Source: Ruminococcus sp. (lineage in GTDB: Bacteria > Bacillota > Clostridia > Lachnospirales > Lachnospiraceae). From it: DNA of 64,000 bases. Location of the stretch: NCBI GenBank assembly GCA_020024635.1, contig JAHHTL010000003.1, positions 1 to 64,000 on the forward strand, given 5' to 3'. Below, one piece after another: positions 15,687-24,119 of the stretch (position 1 is its first letter; the number at the start of each line of letters is the position of its first letter). Below the pieces are notes generated by a model. The model had not been told where the DNA came from. It saw nothing but the letters and a program-made list of their open reading frames with translations, and made no database searches. A program made the translations under genes and the position numbers.

Positions 15687-17042
15687 ATGGCAGCACAGAT
15701 ATTAGCGGTTACAATTTTTTTAGCAATGTTCATTCTGGTTATTACTGAAGTGTGGGAAAGGCACATTATCACACTAGGTTGTGGGTTATTAACTTTAGTG
15801 CTTGTACTAGGTTTCGCTATGCATGACATGGGAGCGATTGTAGAGACACTGAATTTACATAGCATTTTTCGACCGGATTTTTGGATTGTATCAGAAGCCG
15901 CAGGGGAAGCGTCAAAGGGAATCAACTGGGAGACTATTATATTTATTACCGGTATGATGATTATGGTTGAAGGAATGGCTCATGTAGGATTTTTTAGATG
16001 GCTTTGCATGAAAATTGCCAAGATGGTTAAATATCAGGTTATACCTATTTTTATGACATTTATGCTTTTGTCATTTTTCCTGGCAATGTTTATTGACAGC
16101 ATTACCGTTATTTTATTTCTTGCGGCAGTTACAATTGAACTTGCCCAATTACTAAAATTCAATCCAGTTCCGATGATTTTGGCAGAAGTGTTTTGCGCAA
16201 ACCTCGGAGGATCAGCTACCATGTGCGGAGATCCACCGAACATTATTATAGGAACCTCTTTTGGATATTCATTTATTGACTTTGTGAAAAACACAGGAGT
16301 AATCGCTGGGATTTCACTGGTTGTTATTGTAATTTATTTCTACTTTATTTTCCGTAAGGAACTGACTCAAACTGTAGGAGAAGGCGGACAACAGCAAGTA
16401 TATCCAAATCCATCTGAAGCAATCAAAAGTAAAAGTGGATTTGTGATCAATACGGTAATTTTCCTTGCAGCTGTTGTATTGTTGGTTACACATGCGCAAA
16501 CAGGGCTTACGGTTGCATTTATTGGAGTTCTTGTAGGAGGAGCTTCTCTGATTGCAGCAGGAAAATATGCAGGCGAACTCATTAAAAAAATCGATTATAA
16601 AACGTTATTATTCTTTATTGGATTATTTATTGTGGTTGGAGGTCTGGAACAGACGGGAATTTTGAAAATATTGGCTGACTGGATCGGAAAGATCAGTGGT
16701 GGAAACGTCAAACTGATGATTGTAATTATTATTGTTGTTTCTGCAATTGCAAGTGCCTTTATTGATAATATTCCATTTGCAGCTACTATGATTCCAGTAA
16801 TTAGCAATCTTTCAAAAACATTGGGTGTTGATCTTTCATTGCTTTCCTGGACTCTTGCTATGGGAACAGATATTGGAGGAAGCGCAACTCCTATTGGTGC
16901 ATCTGCAAATGTAGTAGGGATTGCTACAGCGGCGAAGGAAGGGCATATCATTAAATGGGGGAAATATTGTAAAACAATGTTTCCAGCTACAGCAATTGTG
17001 ATTGCAATTTCAATTGTTGTAATTTATGTGAGATATCTGTAA
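15687..17042 (+). CDS. SLC13/ArsB/NhaD-family ion transporter
   Basis: About 451 residues and some 11-12 membrane segments. The two inverted halves carry the signature of the ion transporter superfamily: NLGGSATMCGDPPNIIIG in the first half and GTDIGGSATPIGASANVVG in the second, plus DNIPFAATMIPV. Such proteins move sodium ions, dicarboxylates or arsenite; the sequence alone does not decide. No arsR or arsA gene is near, so arsenite is not favoured. AAAGGAG ends 9 bases before ATG 15687; the in-frame ATG at 15681 is only 3 bases from it. The next gene is 39 bases downstream and probably in the same operon. Confidence 0.82.
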   Translation: MAAQILAVTIFLAMFILVITEVWERHIITLGCGLLTLVLVLGFAMHDMGAIVETLNLHSIFRPDFWIVSEAAGEASKGINWETIIFITGMMIMVEGMAHVGFFRWLCMKIAKMVKYQVIPIFMTFMLLSFFLAMFIDSITVILFLAAVTIELAQLLKFNPVPMILAEVFCANLGGSATMCGDPPNIIIGTSFGYSFIDFVKNTGVIAGISLVVIVIYFYFIFRKELTQTVGEGGQQQVYPNPSEAIKSKSGFVINTVIFLAAVVLLVTHAQTGLTVAFIGVLVGGASLIAAGKYAGELIKKIDYKTLLFFIGLFIVVGGLEQTGILKILADWIGKISGGNVKLMIVIIIVVSAIASAFIDNIPFAATMIPVISNLSKTLGVDLSLLSWTLAMGTDIGGSATPIGASANVVGIATAAKEGHIIKWGKYCKTMFPATAIVIAISIVVIYVRYL

Positions 17043-17081
17043 AAGGTATGATAATAAATAAAATAAAGGAGGAAGGATATT

Positions 17082-17675
17082 ATGGGACAGGTGATAATTT
17101 CAATTGGACGTGAATTTGGAAGTGCTGGTCATGAGATTGCTCAGAAGTTGTCAGAACATTACAATATGCAACTTTATGATCGCAATCTTTTAAAGGCGAT
17201 TGCGGCAGAGAAGAATGTTGGAAGTGATGTGCTAGAAGAGTTTGATGAAAAGATGAAAATAAAACTTTTTCATCGAACTGTCAAAGGGATGAGCTCATCG
17301 CCACAGGACAATGTAGCGAACCTTCAGTTTGAATTTTTAAAGGATAGAGCAAATTCAGGCGAATCTTTTATCGTTGTCGGAAGATGTTCAGAAACAATAC
17401 TTAAAGGCTATCCATCATTGATCACAATTTTTATTACGGGAGACATGGAACATAAGATTTCCAGAATCAAAAAACTTTATGATATGTCTGATAAAGAGGC
17501 GGAAAGATTTATTGAAGAGCAAAATTTAAAAAGAAAGATGTATCACAACAGCCACTGCAAGTCGAAATGGGGAGATTCTAGAAATTATGATCTCACAATA
17601 AATAGTAGTAAACTTGGAGTAGATGGAAGTATAAAATTATTAATTGATTATATTGATGCAAGACTTGCACAATAA
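17082..17675 (+). CDS. Cytidylate kinase-like protein
   Basis: 197 residues of the cytidylate-kinase-like (AAK-type P-loop kinase) family. The phosphate-binding loop is ISIGREFGSAGHEIA near the N-terminus, where true Cmk has GPAGAGKST; VVGRCSETIL lies in the middle. It probably phosphorylates a small molecule or nucleotide, but the substrate of this branch is unknown. A genuine cmk occurs at 50902, so this is not the essential CMP kinase. RBS AAAGGAGGAAGG before ATG; follows the carrier gene by 39 bases and ends at a strong terminator. Confidence 0.8.
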   Translation: MGQVIISIGREFGSAGHEIAQKLSEHYNMQLYDRNLLKAIAAEKNVGSDVLEEFDEKMKIKLFHRTVKGMSSSPQDNVANLQFEFLKDRANSGESFIVVGRCSETILKGYPSLITIFITGDMEHKISRIKKLYDMSDKEAERFIEEQNLKRKMYHNSHCKSKWGDSRNYDLTINSSKLGVDGSIKLLIDYIDARLAQ

Positions 17676-17678
17676 AGA

Positions 17679-17712
17679 AAAAGGAATCGCCGAATTTTTG
17701 GCGATTCCTTTT
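17679..17712. terminator. Bidirectional terminator
   Basis: AAAAGGAATCGCC (17679-17691) and GGCGATTCCTTTT (17700-17712) form a perfect 13-bp stem, followed on both strands by T runs. It sits between convergent genes. Confidence 0.9.
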
Positions 17713-17725
17713 TTCTATATTGTAA

Positions 17726-18148
17726 TTAATTTAAGAACACAAAGTCATCTGAATCTATATTTTTTATCTGTTCTTTATCAACACTCACGCTGATAACGAA
17801 ATCGATATTATTTGCTTTGGAAAGTTGATTTAATCTTTCAAGAAAATCAGGGAGACTATTAATATTAATGTCAGCTTGTTTTAAAACACCGTCGATGAAA
17901 ATGGTTTCAATGTCATGATTTCCAGCTACCATGCCATATAAAAATCCGATAAATTCTTCAAGAGTAGAAATGTCAGTGTAATCAGCCATACAAATGGCAC
18001 GAACGTTAAAGTCCAAACTATAGGTATCACAATGTCTTTTTTTAATTAAAACGATGTTACCATTGGAAGTTTTCACCTTCTCATTTGCAAGTTCAATCAT
18101 TTGTTGTGTTTTTCCACTGCCTTTTGGGCCTGTTAATAAATTTACCAT
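17726..18148 (-). CDS. Small P-loop ATPase-like protein
   Basis: A 140-residue protein starting MVNLLTGPKGSGKTQQMI: a Walker A loop at residues 7-14. A possible Walker B strand is ETIFIDGVL. The order and size resemble the N-terminal core of thymidine kinase or a minimal RecA-like fold; such Lachnospiraceae proteins are often labelled PilT-like, but no pilus genes are nearby. Likely a nucleotide-binding protein of unknown role. I chose the ATG at 18148 because AAAGGAGAG lies 9 bases upstream; the frame remains open upstream to 18238 but that extra part has no ribosome site. Confidence 0.72.
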   Translation of the reverse strand: MVNLLTGPKGSGKTQQMIELANEKVKTSNGNIVLIKKRHCDTYSLDFNVRAICMADYTDISTLEEFIGFLYGMVAGNHDIETIFIDGVLKQADININSLPDFLERLNQLSKANNIDFVISVSVDKEQIKNIDSDDFVFLN

Positions 18149-18286
18149 GGCGAATCTCTCCTTTATGTATGTATTTTGAATCATCTTTCGATCCAGATAT
18201 CTTGGTACTATTATATAACAAAATATACAAAAAAACAATAAACAAAAGAATAAAATTAGGAAATTTATATAAACTTTCTGTGCACT

Positions 18287-18850
18287 TTATTTTATATTTT
18301 TTAGAAGAATCAAAAATTTACAGTTAGATATTACTCTTAGGAAGTAATAAAACGTCAAACTGTTCACGGGAATTGTGATTAACTGTGTCAACAATCTTGG
18401 TAGGAATAGGGCAAGAAATCCTTTTTTGTACATAAGAGATAGCCAGAAAGTGCCTAAGAGGCTGTTGATAAAAAGCGCAATAACAATATTGGAAACAAGA
18501 ATTCGAGGGAAAGATACCGGACGTTTGTATAAAAATATACCAGATATAATTCCACTAAGAATTGCGTTAAAGGTGTACCCTGGAAAATAGAATCCTTGTG
18601 GTTTTAAAAGAAATTTTAAAATATCAGCAAGGCCTTCTGTTAAACCACCAATAACAGGACCAAATAAAAAAGCTATAAGTTTATTCGGAATAAATGAAAA
18701 TCCAAATCGAAAGAAAGATCCGATCTGAAAGGTAAAGAAAAGACCAAATATTGCAGAAATACTAACTGCCATTGCAATTATTGTGGTTGTTTTTAGACTG
18801 CGTAATTCATGATAAGATTGTGTAAATGTTGATTTTAGTTGTTTAAAAAT
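18287..18850 (-). CDS. folT: Folate ECF transporter S component (FolT)
   Basis: About 187 residues if started at ATT 18850; from the first ATG (18772) it would be 161. Around six membrane segments; motifs FIPNKLIAFLFGPVIGGLTEGLADILKFLLKP and GYTFNAILSGIISG are typical of the folate-specific S component that works with the EcfA1/A2/T module to import folate. The ATG at 18772 has no ribosome site and would remove the N-terminal helix (FKQLKSTFTQSYHELRSLKT) seen in relatives. Upstream the frame has no ATG, GTG or TTG, but GGAGAGGAG lies 6 bases before ATT 18850. A non-standard ATT start is therefore the best model. Divergent from leuS. Confidence 0.75.
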   Translation of the reverse strand: MFKQLKSTFTQSYHELRSLKTTTIIAMAVSISAIFGLFFTFQIGSFFRFGFSFIPNKLIAFLFGPVIGGLTEGLADILKFLLKPQGFYFPGYTFNAILSGIISGIFLYKRPVSFPRILVSNIVIALFINSLLGTFWLSLMYKKGFLALFLPRLLTQLITIPVNSLTFYYFLRVISNCKFLILLKNIK

Positions 18851-18901
18851 AATAGACTCCTCTCCGATAGTTCATATCTTTAGAATAATTTTTGCTTATT
18901 T
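18851..18901 (-). promoter_or_regulatory. folT 5' leader and ribosome site
   Basis: Minus-strand leader of about 45 bases between the folT promoter and the ATT start. It holds the strong GGAGAGGAG site (18865-18857) and a 10-codon ORF (ATGAACTATCGG...TTTTAA) in another frame. It is too short for a folate riboswitch. Confidence 0.5.
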
Positions 18902-18931
18902 ATCCTAGCATAGAGATTAAAAAACAGTCAA
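18902..18931 (-). promoter_or_regulatory. folT promoter
   Basis: Minus-strand TTGACT (18931-18926), 18 bases, TAGGAT (18907-18902) with an extended -10 (TGC). It lies back to back with the leuS promoter. Confidence 0.6.
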
Positions 18932-18949
18932 CGAAAAAATAAAAATGGC

Positions 18950-18978
18950 TTGACTTCCCTTTTTTAAATTCATATAAT
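18950..18978 (+). promoter_or_regulatory. leuS promoter
   Basis: TTGACT (18950-18955), 17 bases, TATAAT (18973-18978). Transcription should start near 18985, at the beginning of the T-box leader. Confidence 0.75.
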
Positions 18979-18984
18979 AAATAC

Positions 18985-19232
18985 GAATATTGATAGAAAC
19001 AATGATGAGGAATAGTAAGAGCCTATCGTTTTCAGAGATCTGCCGGATGGTGCGAGGCAGAAGCGTAATCTCCCAACTCACCTCGGAGTTCTTTTATTGA
19101 AAGTAAGTAGGTAAAAGCGGGACTTCCCGTTATAGAAGGAATGAGTGCATCTATAAGAATAGATGAATTAGAGTGGTACCACGGAATTGAAAGCCTTTTC
19201 GTCTCTTGTTGAGAAAGAAGGCTTTTTTATAT
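18985..19232 (+). promoter_or_regulatory. T-box leader (leucine) of leuS
   Basis: This fills the non-coding space between folT and leuS. Seen in order: stem I with GAGGAATAGTAAG, a distal loop CCGGATGGTGCGAGG, a likely specifier CTC (19077-19079, leucine) in CAACTCACC, a small GCGGGA-CTT-CCCGT hairpin (stem III), the T-box proper GAGTGGTACCACGG (19171-19184) and a terminator. The T in TGGT would pair with the A discriminator of tRNA-Leu. Uncharged tRNA-Leu binding favours the antiterminator, so leuS rises on leucine starvation. Family rules are well established; the codon assignment is mine by eye. Confidence 0.88.
19189..19232 (+). terminator. T-box terminator
   Basis: AAAGCCTTT at 19190 pairs with AGAAGGCTTT before a TTTTTTAT run, just after the T-box sequence; it competes with the antiterminator. 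Confidence 0.8.
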
Positions 19233-19253
19233 TTAGAAATGGAGGAAAAGATA

Positions 19254-21683
19254 ATGTCAAAGGTTGCGTATAACCACAAAGCAATTGAAAAAAAATGGCA
19301 CGAAAAATGGGCAGAAACCCCAGTCAATCCAAGACTTGATGATAATGGGAATAAGAAAGAAAAATACTATTGTCTGGATATGTTCCCATATCCATCTGGA
19401 AATGGACTTCATGTTGGTCACTGGAGAGGGTATGTTATTTCTGATGTATGGAGCAGATATAAATTACTAAAAGGATATTATATTGTCCACCCTATGGGAT
19501 GGGATGCGTTTGGTCTGCCGGCAGAAAACTATGCGATTAAGATGGGCGTTCATCCATCAATTTCAACTGCAGAAAATATTAAAAATATCAAACGTCAGAT
19601 TGATGAAATTGCAGCTTTATATGATTGGGATATGGAAGTAAACACAACAGACCCAGACTTTTACAAATGGACACAGTGGATTTTTGTGAAAATGTTTAAA
19701 GCAGGTCTTGCATATGAAAAAGAATTTCCGATTAACTGGTGCCCATCTTGTAAGACAGGACTTGCAAATGAGGAAGTTGTAAATGGAAAATGTGAGCGCT
19801 GTGGAACAGATGTTACGAAGAAAAATCTTCGTCAGTGGATGCTTCGCATTACCAAATATGCAGATCGTTTATTAAATGACCTTGACAAACTGGAGTGGCC
19901 TGAAAAAGTAAAGAAAATGCAGGCTGAGTGGATTGGAAAATCTTATGGAGCAGAGGTTGACTTCCCGGTAGAAGGTAGAGAGGAAAAAATAACAGTATAC
20001 ACAACAAGACCAGATACCCTTCATGGTGCAACATTTATGGTTCTTGCTCCAGAACATGAAATGGCAAAGAGCCTTGCAACAGAAGAAACAAAGGAAGAAG
20101 TAGAAAAATATATTTACGATGCTTCTATGAAATCCAATGTAGACCGTATGCAGGATAAAGAAAAAACAGGTGTATTTACGGGATCCTATGCAATCAATCC
20201 ACTAAGTGGTGCAAAGACGCCAATCTGGCTTTCTGATTACGTACTTGCAGATTATGGTACAGGTGCTATTATGTGTGTTCCAGCACATGATCAAAGAGAC
20301 TTTGAATTTGCTACAAAATTCAATATTCCAATTATTCAGGTAATCGCAAAAGATGGAAAAGAAATTGAACATATGACAGAAGCTTATACAGAAGCAGCTG
20401 GAACCATGATCAATTCTGGAGAATGGAATGGTATGGAATCTTCTGTATTAAAAAAAGAAGCTCCACACATCATAGAAGAAAAAGGATTTGGACGTGCAAC
20501 AGTAAACTTTAAATTGCGTGACTGGGTATTTTCACGTCAGCGTTACTGGGGAGAGCCAATTCCGATTGTTCACTGTCCAGATTGTGGTGCTGTTCCAGTG
20601 CCAGAAGAGGAACTTCCACTTCGTTTGCCAGAGGTAGAGTCTTATGAGCCAACAGGTACAGGAGAATCTCCACTTGCAGGAATTGAAGAGTGGGTAAATT
20701 GCAAATGCCCTGTTTGTGGTAAGCCTGCAAAACGTGAGACGAATACGATGCCACAGTGGGCAGGATCATCTTGGTATTTCCTTCGCTATGTGGACAGCCA
20801 TAATCATGAAGAATTAGTTTCAAAGGAAAAAGCAGATGAGATGCTTCCGGTAGATATGTATATCGGTGGGGTAGAACATGCGGTACTTCATCTTCTGTAT
20901 TCTCGATTCTATACAAAATTCTTATATGACATCGGGGCAATTGATTTTGATGAGCCATTTAAAAAACTTTTTAATCAAGGAATGATTACTGGTAAAAATG
21001 GAATTAAGATGAGTAAATCGAAAGGAAATGTAGTATCTCCAGATGATCTTGTAAATGACTATGGTTGTGATTCTCTTAGAATGTATGAATTGTTTGTAGG
21101 ACCTCCAGAGTTAGATGCCGAATGGGATGATCGTGGAATCGACGGTGTCAATCGTTTCTTAAAACGTTTGTGGAATCTGCTTATGGATAGCAAGGATGCA
21201 AATGTGAAAGCAACAAAAGAAATGATCAAACTGCGCAACAAGATGGTATACGATATTACAACTCGCTTAGAAAGCTTTAGCTTAAATACTGTTATTTCTG
21301 GTTTTATGGAATACAACAATAAATTTATTGAGCTTGCAAAAAAAGAGGGTGGCATTGATCAAGAAACATTGGAAACAATGGCAGTTCTTCTTGCTCCATT
21401 TGCCCCTCATTTTGCAGAAGAAATGTGGGAACAGTTAGGACATACAGAAACCGTATTTAAAGCTGGTTGGCCAACTTACGATGAATCAAAGATGAAAGAT
21501 GATGAAATTGAAGTGGCAGTTCAGATTAACGGTAAAACAAGAGCTGTTGTTTCTATACCAGCAGATGTAGACAAAGATACAGCACTTTCTATCGGAAAAG
21601 AAGCCATTGCTGATAAACTGACCGGAACAATCGTAAAAGAAATCTATGTACCAGGACGTATTATCAATATTGTTCAAAAATAA
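19254..21683 (+). CDS. leuS: Leucyl-tRNA synthetase
   Basis: 809 residues, normal for bacterial LeuRS. HIGH-type motif FPYPSGNGLHVGHWRGY near residue 45, zinc knuckle CPSCKTG...CERCG, a CP1 editing domain with TTRPDTLHGATFMVLAPEH, KMSKS in NGIKMSKSKGN, and a C-terminal anticodon domain. It charges tRNA-Leu in the cytoplasm. I chose ATG 19254, which follows GGAGGAAAAG; a longer frame starts inside the T-box terminator. Expression is controlled by the T-box leader. An apparently single-gene unit. Confidence 0.97.
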   Translation: MSKVAYNHKAIEKKWHEKWAETPVNPRLDDNGNKKEKYYCLDMFPYPSGNGLHVGHWRGYVISDVWSRYKLLKGYYIVHPMGWDAFGLPAENYAIKMGVHPSISTAENIKNIKRQIDEIAALYDWDMEVNTTDPDFYKWTQWIFVKMFKAGLAYEKEFPINWCPSCKTGLANEEVVNGKCERCGTDVTKKNLRQWMLRITKYADRLLNDLDKLEWPEKVKKMQAEWIGKSYGAEVDFPVEGREEKITVYTTRPDTLHGATFMVLAPEHEMAKSLATEETKEEVEKYIYDASMKSNVDRMQDKEKTGVFTGSYAINPLSGAKTPIWLSDYVLADYGTGAIMCVPAHDQRDFEFATKFNIPIIQVIAKDGKEIEHMTEAYTEAAGTMINSGEWNGMESSVLKKEAPHIIEEKGFGRATVNFKLRDWVFSRQRYWGEPIPIVHCPDCGAVPVPEEELPLRLPEVESYEPTGTGESPLAGIEEWVNCKCPVCGKPAKRETNTMPQWAGSSWYFLRYVDSHNHEELVSKEKADEMLPVDMYIGGVEHAVLHLLYSRFYTKFLYDIGAIDFDEPFKKLFNQGMITGKNGIKMSKSKGNVVSPDDLVNDYGCDSLRMYELFVGPPELDAEWDDRGIDGVNRFLKRLWNLLMDSKDANVKATKEMIKLRNKMVYDITTRLESFSLNTVISGFMEYNNKFIELAKKEGGIDQETLETMAVLLAPFAPHFAEEMWEQLGHTETVFKAGWPTYDESKMKDDEIEVAVQINGKTRAVVSIPADVDKDTALSIGKEAIADKLTGTIVKEIYVPGRIINIVQK

Positions 21684-21708
21684 CAAAAAAATTTAAAAGT
21701 AAAAGGGA

Positions 21709-21746
21709 AAATGGCGCAGGTATTGGAAACAGTATCTGCGTCATTT
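21709..21746 (+). other. Hairpin between leuS and next gene
   Basis: AAATGGCGCAGGTA (21709-21722) and TATCTGCGTCATTT (21733-21746) form a 14-bp stem with two G-U pairs and a 10-base loop. No T run follows on the plus strand (GGGAGTG), so it is either a poor terminator or an RNA end/processing structure after leuS. Confidence 0.5.
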
Positions 21747-21803
21747 GGGAGTGTGTGGTAATAATAGGAATTTAAAATCGTATATAGGAGGTAGAAACGA
21801 AGG

Positions 21804-22031
21804 ATGGATCCAATCAAATTGATAAAAATAAAAAAATTGATTACAGGGTTTAAATCCCGCCATACAAGATTTATTAAATTTTTAGATGATATGCGTATTC
21901 GAGGAATTCAAGAGGGAACGGTGATAGAAATTCAAGTGAAAACTGTCGATGGACAGGAATATGTTTCTAATTTCAAAGTTCTTCCGGAAGATATAGAGTT
22001 TCTTACCAATATTCATAATTTAAGGAAATAA
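21804..22031 (+). CDS. Hypothetical protein, 75 residues
   Basis: A small, basic, soluble protein (many Lys in the first 20 residues: MDPIKLIKIKKLITGFKSRH) followed by a compact beta-rich part (GTVIEIQVKTVDGQEYVSNFKVL) and an acidic end. No motif recognised. ATAGGAGG lies about 13 bases before the ATG. It is only 14 bases upstream of pcp, so it is probably the first gene of a small operon with pcp and the MATE exporter. Confidence 0.65.
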   Translation: MDPIKLIKIKKLITGFKSRHTRFIKFLDDMRIRGIQEGTVIEIQVKTVDGQEYVSNFKVLPEDIEFLTNIHNLRK

Positions 22032-22045
22032 AAGGAGAAGGCAGT

Positions 22046-22666
22046 ATGCATACAAATACATTGCTTGTTACAGGGTTTGAACCTTTTGGTGGAGAAATTA
22101 TAAATCCTTCTTACGAGGCAGTGAAAGGCCTTTCAGATGAAATAGGAATCTGGCAAATTAAAAAAGTGGAATTACCGGTTGATTTTCAAAAAAGTGTAGA
22201 ATTTCTAGAAAAAGCTGTCTCTACCTATCAGCCGAACGCAATTTTAAGTGTTGGACAGGCAGGTGGACGAAATGCGATCACGATTGAGAGAATTGCAATC
22301 AATATAAAAGACAGTAAGATGCCAGATTGTGCGGGATATCTTCCACAAGACGAGAAAATTATAGAAAATGGACCGGATGGGATTTTTTCCAATCTGCCGA
22401 TGAAGAAGATGATGCGAGCAGTAACAAAACATCATATTCCTTGTGCGATTTCCAATACAGCAGGGACTTATGTGTGTAATACAGTTCTATATCAGGCGCT
22501 TTACTTGTCCAAGAGTCGCTACCCCAATATGAAAGCTGGGTTTGTACATGTACCTTATAGCTATGAGCAGATTACAAAGAAGCAAACAAATGCTTCAGGA
22601 ATGGCGCTTGAGGACATGGTAAAAGCTTTGACGTACATGATAGAAGCAATGGAGACGGACGAATGA
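22046..22666 (+). CDS. pcp: Pyroglutamyl-peptidase I
   Basis: 206 residues, peptidase family C15. The catalytic triad is at the family positions: Glu81 (ITIERIAIN), Cys144 (NTAGTYVCN) and His168 (GFVHVPY). The N-terminal LLVTGFEPFGGEIINPS motif forms part of the pyroglutamate pocket. It removes N-terminal pyroglutamate from peptides in the cytoplasm. RBS AAAAGGAGAAGG before ATG. Its stop overlaps the MATE start by 4 bases. Confidence 0.94.
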   Translation: MHTNTLLVTGFEPFGGEIINPSYEAVKGLSDEIGIWQIKKVELPVDFQKSVEFLEKAVSTYQPNAILSVGQAGGRNAITIERIAINIKDSKMPDCAGYLPQDEKIIENGPDGIFSNLPMKKMMRAVTKHHIPCAISNTAGTYVCNTVLYQALYLSKSRYPNMKAGFVHVPYSYEQITKKQTNASGMALEDMVKALTYMIEAMETDE

Positions 22667-24039
22667 GTGCAGAAAAAAAAGGGACGAAAGATTTGACAAA
22701 AGGACCAATTACGTCTACCATGCTTTTATTTGCCCTTCCTATGATTCTGGGAAATCTGTTGCAGCAATTCTATCAAATCGCAGATACACTGATTGTCGGA
22801 AGATATTTGGGAGCAGATGCACTGGCAGCAGTGGGCTCTTCCTATACGTTGATGACTTTTTTGACATCGATTCTTTTAGGGCTTTGCATGGGATGTGGAG
22901 CCTATTTTTCCATTTGTTATGGGAAAAGAGATGGGCAAAATCTTCGGAATGGAATTTTTGTGTCTTTTTCTCTTATTTTCGTAGTAACGTTGGCTATAAA
23001 CGGTGTTGTATTTGCTGGATTAGATCAAATTCTAAAACTGTTGCAGGTACCACAGGAAGTTTACAGTTTAATGCGAGATTATCTGTGGGCTATATTTTGG
23101 GGAATTGTAGCTACCTTTCTTTGTAATTTCTTTGCCAGTCTTTTGCGTTCTGTTGGTGATTCAAAGACACCGTTGATTTTTTTAGGAATCGCCTCTGTTA
23201 TGAATATCATCTTAGACTTGGCATTTGTCCTAGTATTCAAACTTGGAGTAAGCGGAGCAGCCTGGGCAACGGTTCTTGCACAATGGTTTTCTGGAATTGG
23301 CCTTTTTGTCTATGTTTGGAGAAAAGTGCCAGAACTACGGATTTCACGGAAAGATATGCAATTTTCACTTCCGGTTGTAAAGAGCATTACCCATTTTTCT
23401 CTGTCTACATGCATACAGCAGTCTGTTATGAATTTTGGAATCCTTATGGTACAAGGACTGGTAAATAGCTTCGGAACGATTGTGATGGCGGCATTTGCGG
23501 CAGCCGTAAAGATTGACTCCTTTGCATATATGCCTGTTCAGGATTTTGGAAATGCATTTTCAACATTTATTGCACAAAATCATGGAGCAGAGCAAGAGAA
23601 TCGAATTCGAAAAGGAATGAAAAGTGCCATTGTAACGGTTATCTTGTTTGGTGTAACGGTTTCTGCGGTTGTCTGTATATTTGCAGAGCCACTATTGCGC
23701 ATTTTTGTTTCTGAAAAGGAAAAAGAAGTACTTCAAATCGGGGCACAATATCTTCGAATTGAAGGATCTTTTTACATCGGAATCGGAGTTCTATTTTTGT
23801 TATATGGACTCTATCGTGCCATTCAAAAACCAGGGATGTCACTGGTTCTTACGATGATATCACTGGGGACTAGAGTTGGGCTTGCTTACACTTTATCTGC
23901 CGTTTCTACGATTGGGGTTCTTGGGATTTGGTGGTCTGTTCCAATTGGCTGGTTTCTTGCAGATGCAGTTGGAATTGGATATTACATGGTTATTGATAAA
24001 AAGAATTCCATTAAAAATAAAATTTCACATTCAACCTAG
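22663..24039 (+). CDS. MATE-family multidrug/cation exporter
   Basis: 458 residues and about 12 membrane segments in two homologous halves; motifs LPMILGNLLQQFYQIADTLIVGRYLGADALAAVGSS are typical of MATE (MatE/DinF-NorM superfamily) proteins. It would export drugs or metabolites in exchange for sodium ions or protons. Start ATG overlaps the pcp stop (ATGA), so it is translationally coupled. No terminator is obvious before pepF. Confidence 0.9.
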   Translation: MSAEKKGTKDLTKGPITSTMLLFALPMILGNLLQQFYQIADTLIVGRYLGADALAAVGSSYTLMTFLTSILLGLCMGCGAYFSICYGKRDGQNLRNGIFVSFSLIFVVTLAINGVVFAGLDQILKLLQVPQEVYSLMRDYLWAIFWGIVATFLCNFFASLLRSVGDSKTPLIFLGIASVMNIILDLAFVLVFKLGVSGAAWATVLAQWFSGIGLFVYVWRKVPELRISRKDMQFSLPVVKSITHFSLSTCIQQSVMNFGILMVQGLVNSFGTIVMAAFAAAVKIDSFAYMPVQDFGNAFSTFIAQNHGAEQENRIRKGMKSAIVTVILFGVTVSAVVCIFAEPLLRIFVSEKEKEVLQIGAQYLRIEGSFYIGIGVLFLLYGLYRAIQKPGMSLVLTMISLGTRVGLAYTLSAVSTIGVLGIWWSVPIGWFLADAVGIGYYMVIDKKNSIKNKISHST

Positions 24040-24119
24040 GAATGCAGTTTTCTTTTTTTGAAGAATGTATTATACTAAAAATGCGAGACAAATAAATTTA
24101 TGCATCAGGAGGTTTTATT

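Noticed and set aside
15687-17042. Arsenite exporter ArsB
   Set aside because: Superfamily signature only; no arsR, arsA or arsC beside it, so substrate is left open.
17726-18148. PilT-type pilus retraction ATPase
   Set aside because: Only 140 residues, no secretion-ATPase motifs beyond Walker A, and no pilus genes nearby.
18851-18925. Tetrahydrofolate riboswitch before folT
   Set aside because: The space between the folT promoter and start is about 45 bases, too short for any known THF riboswitch.
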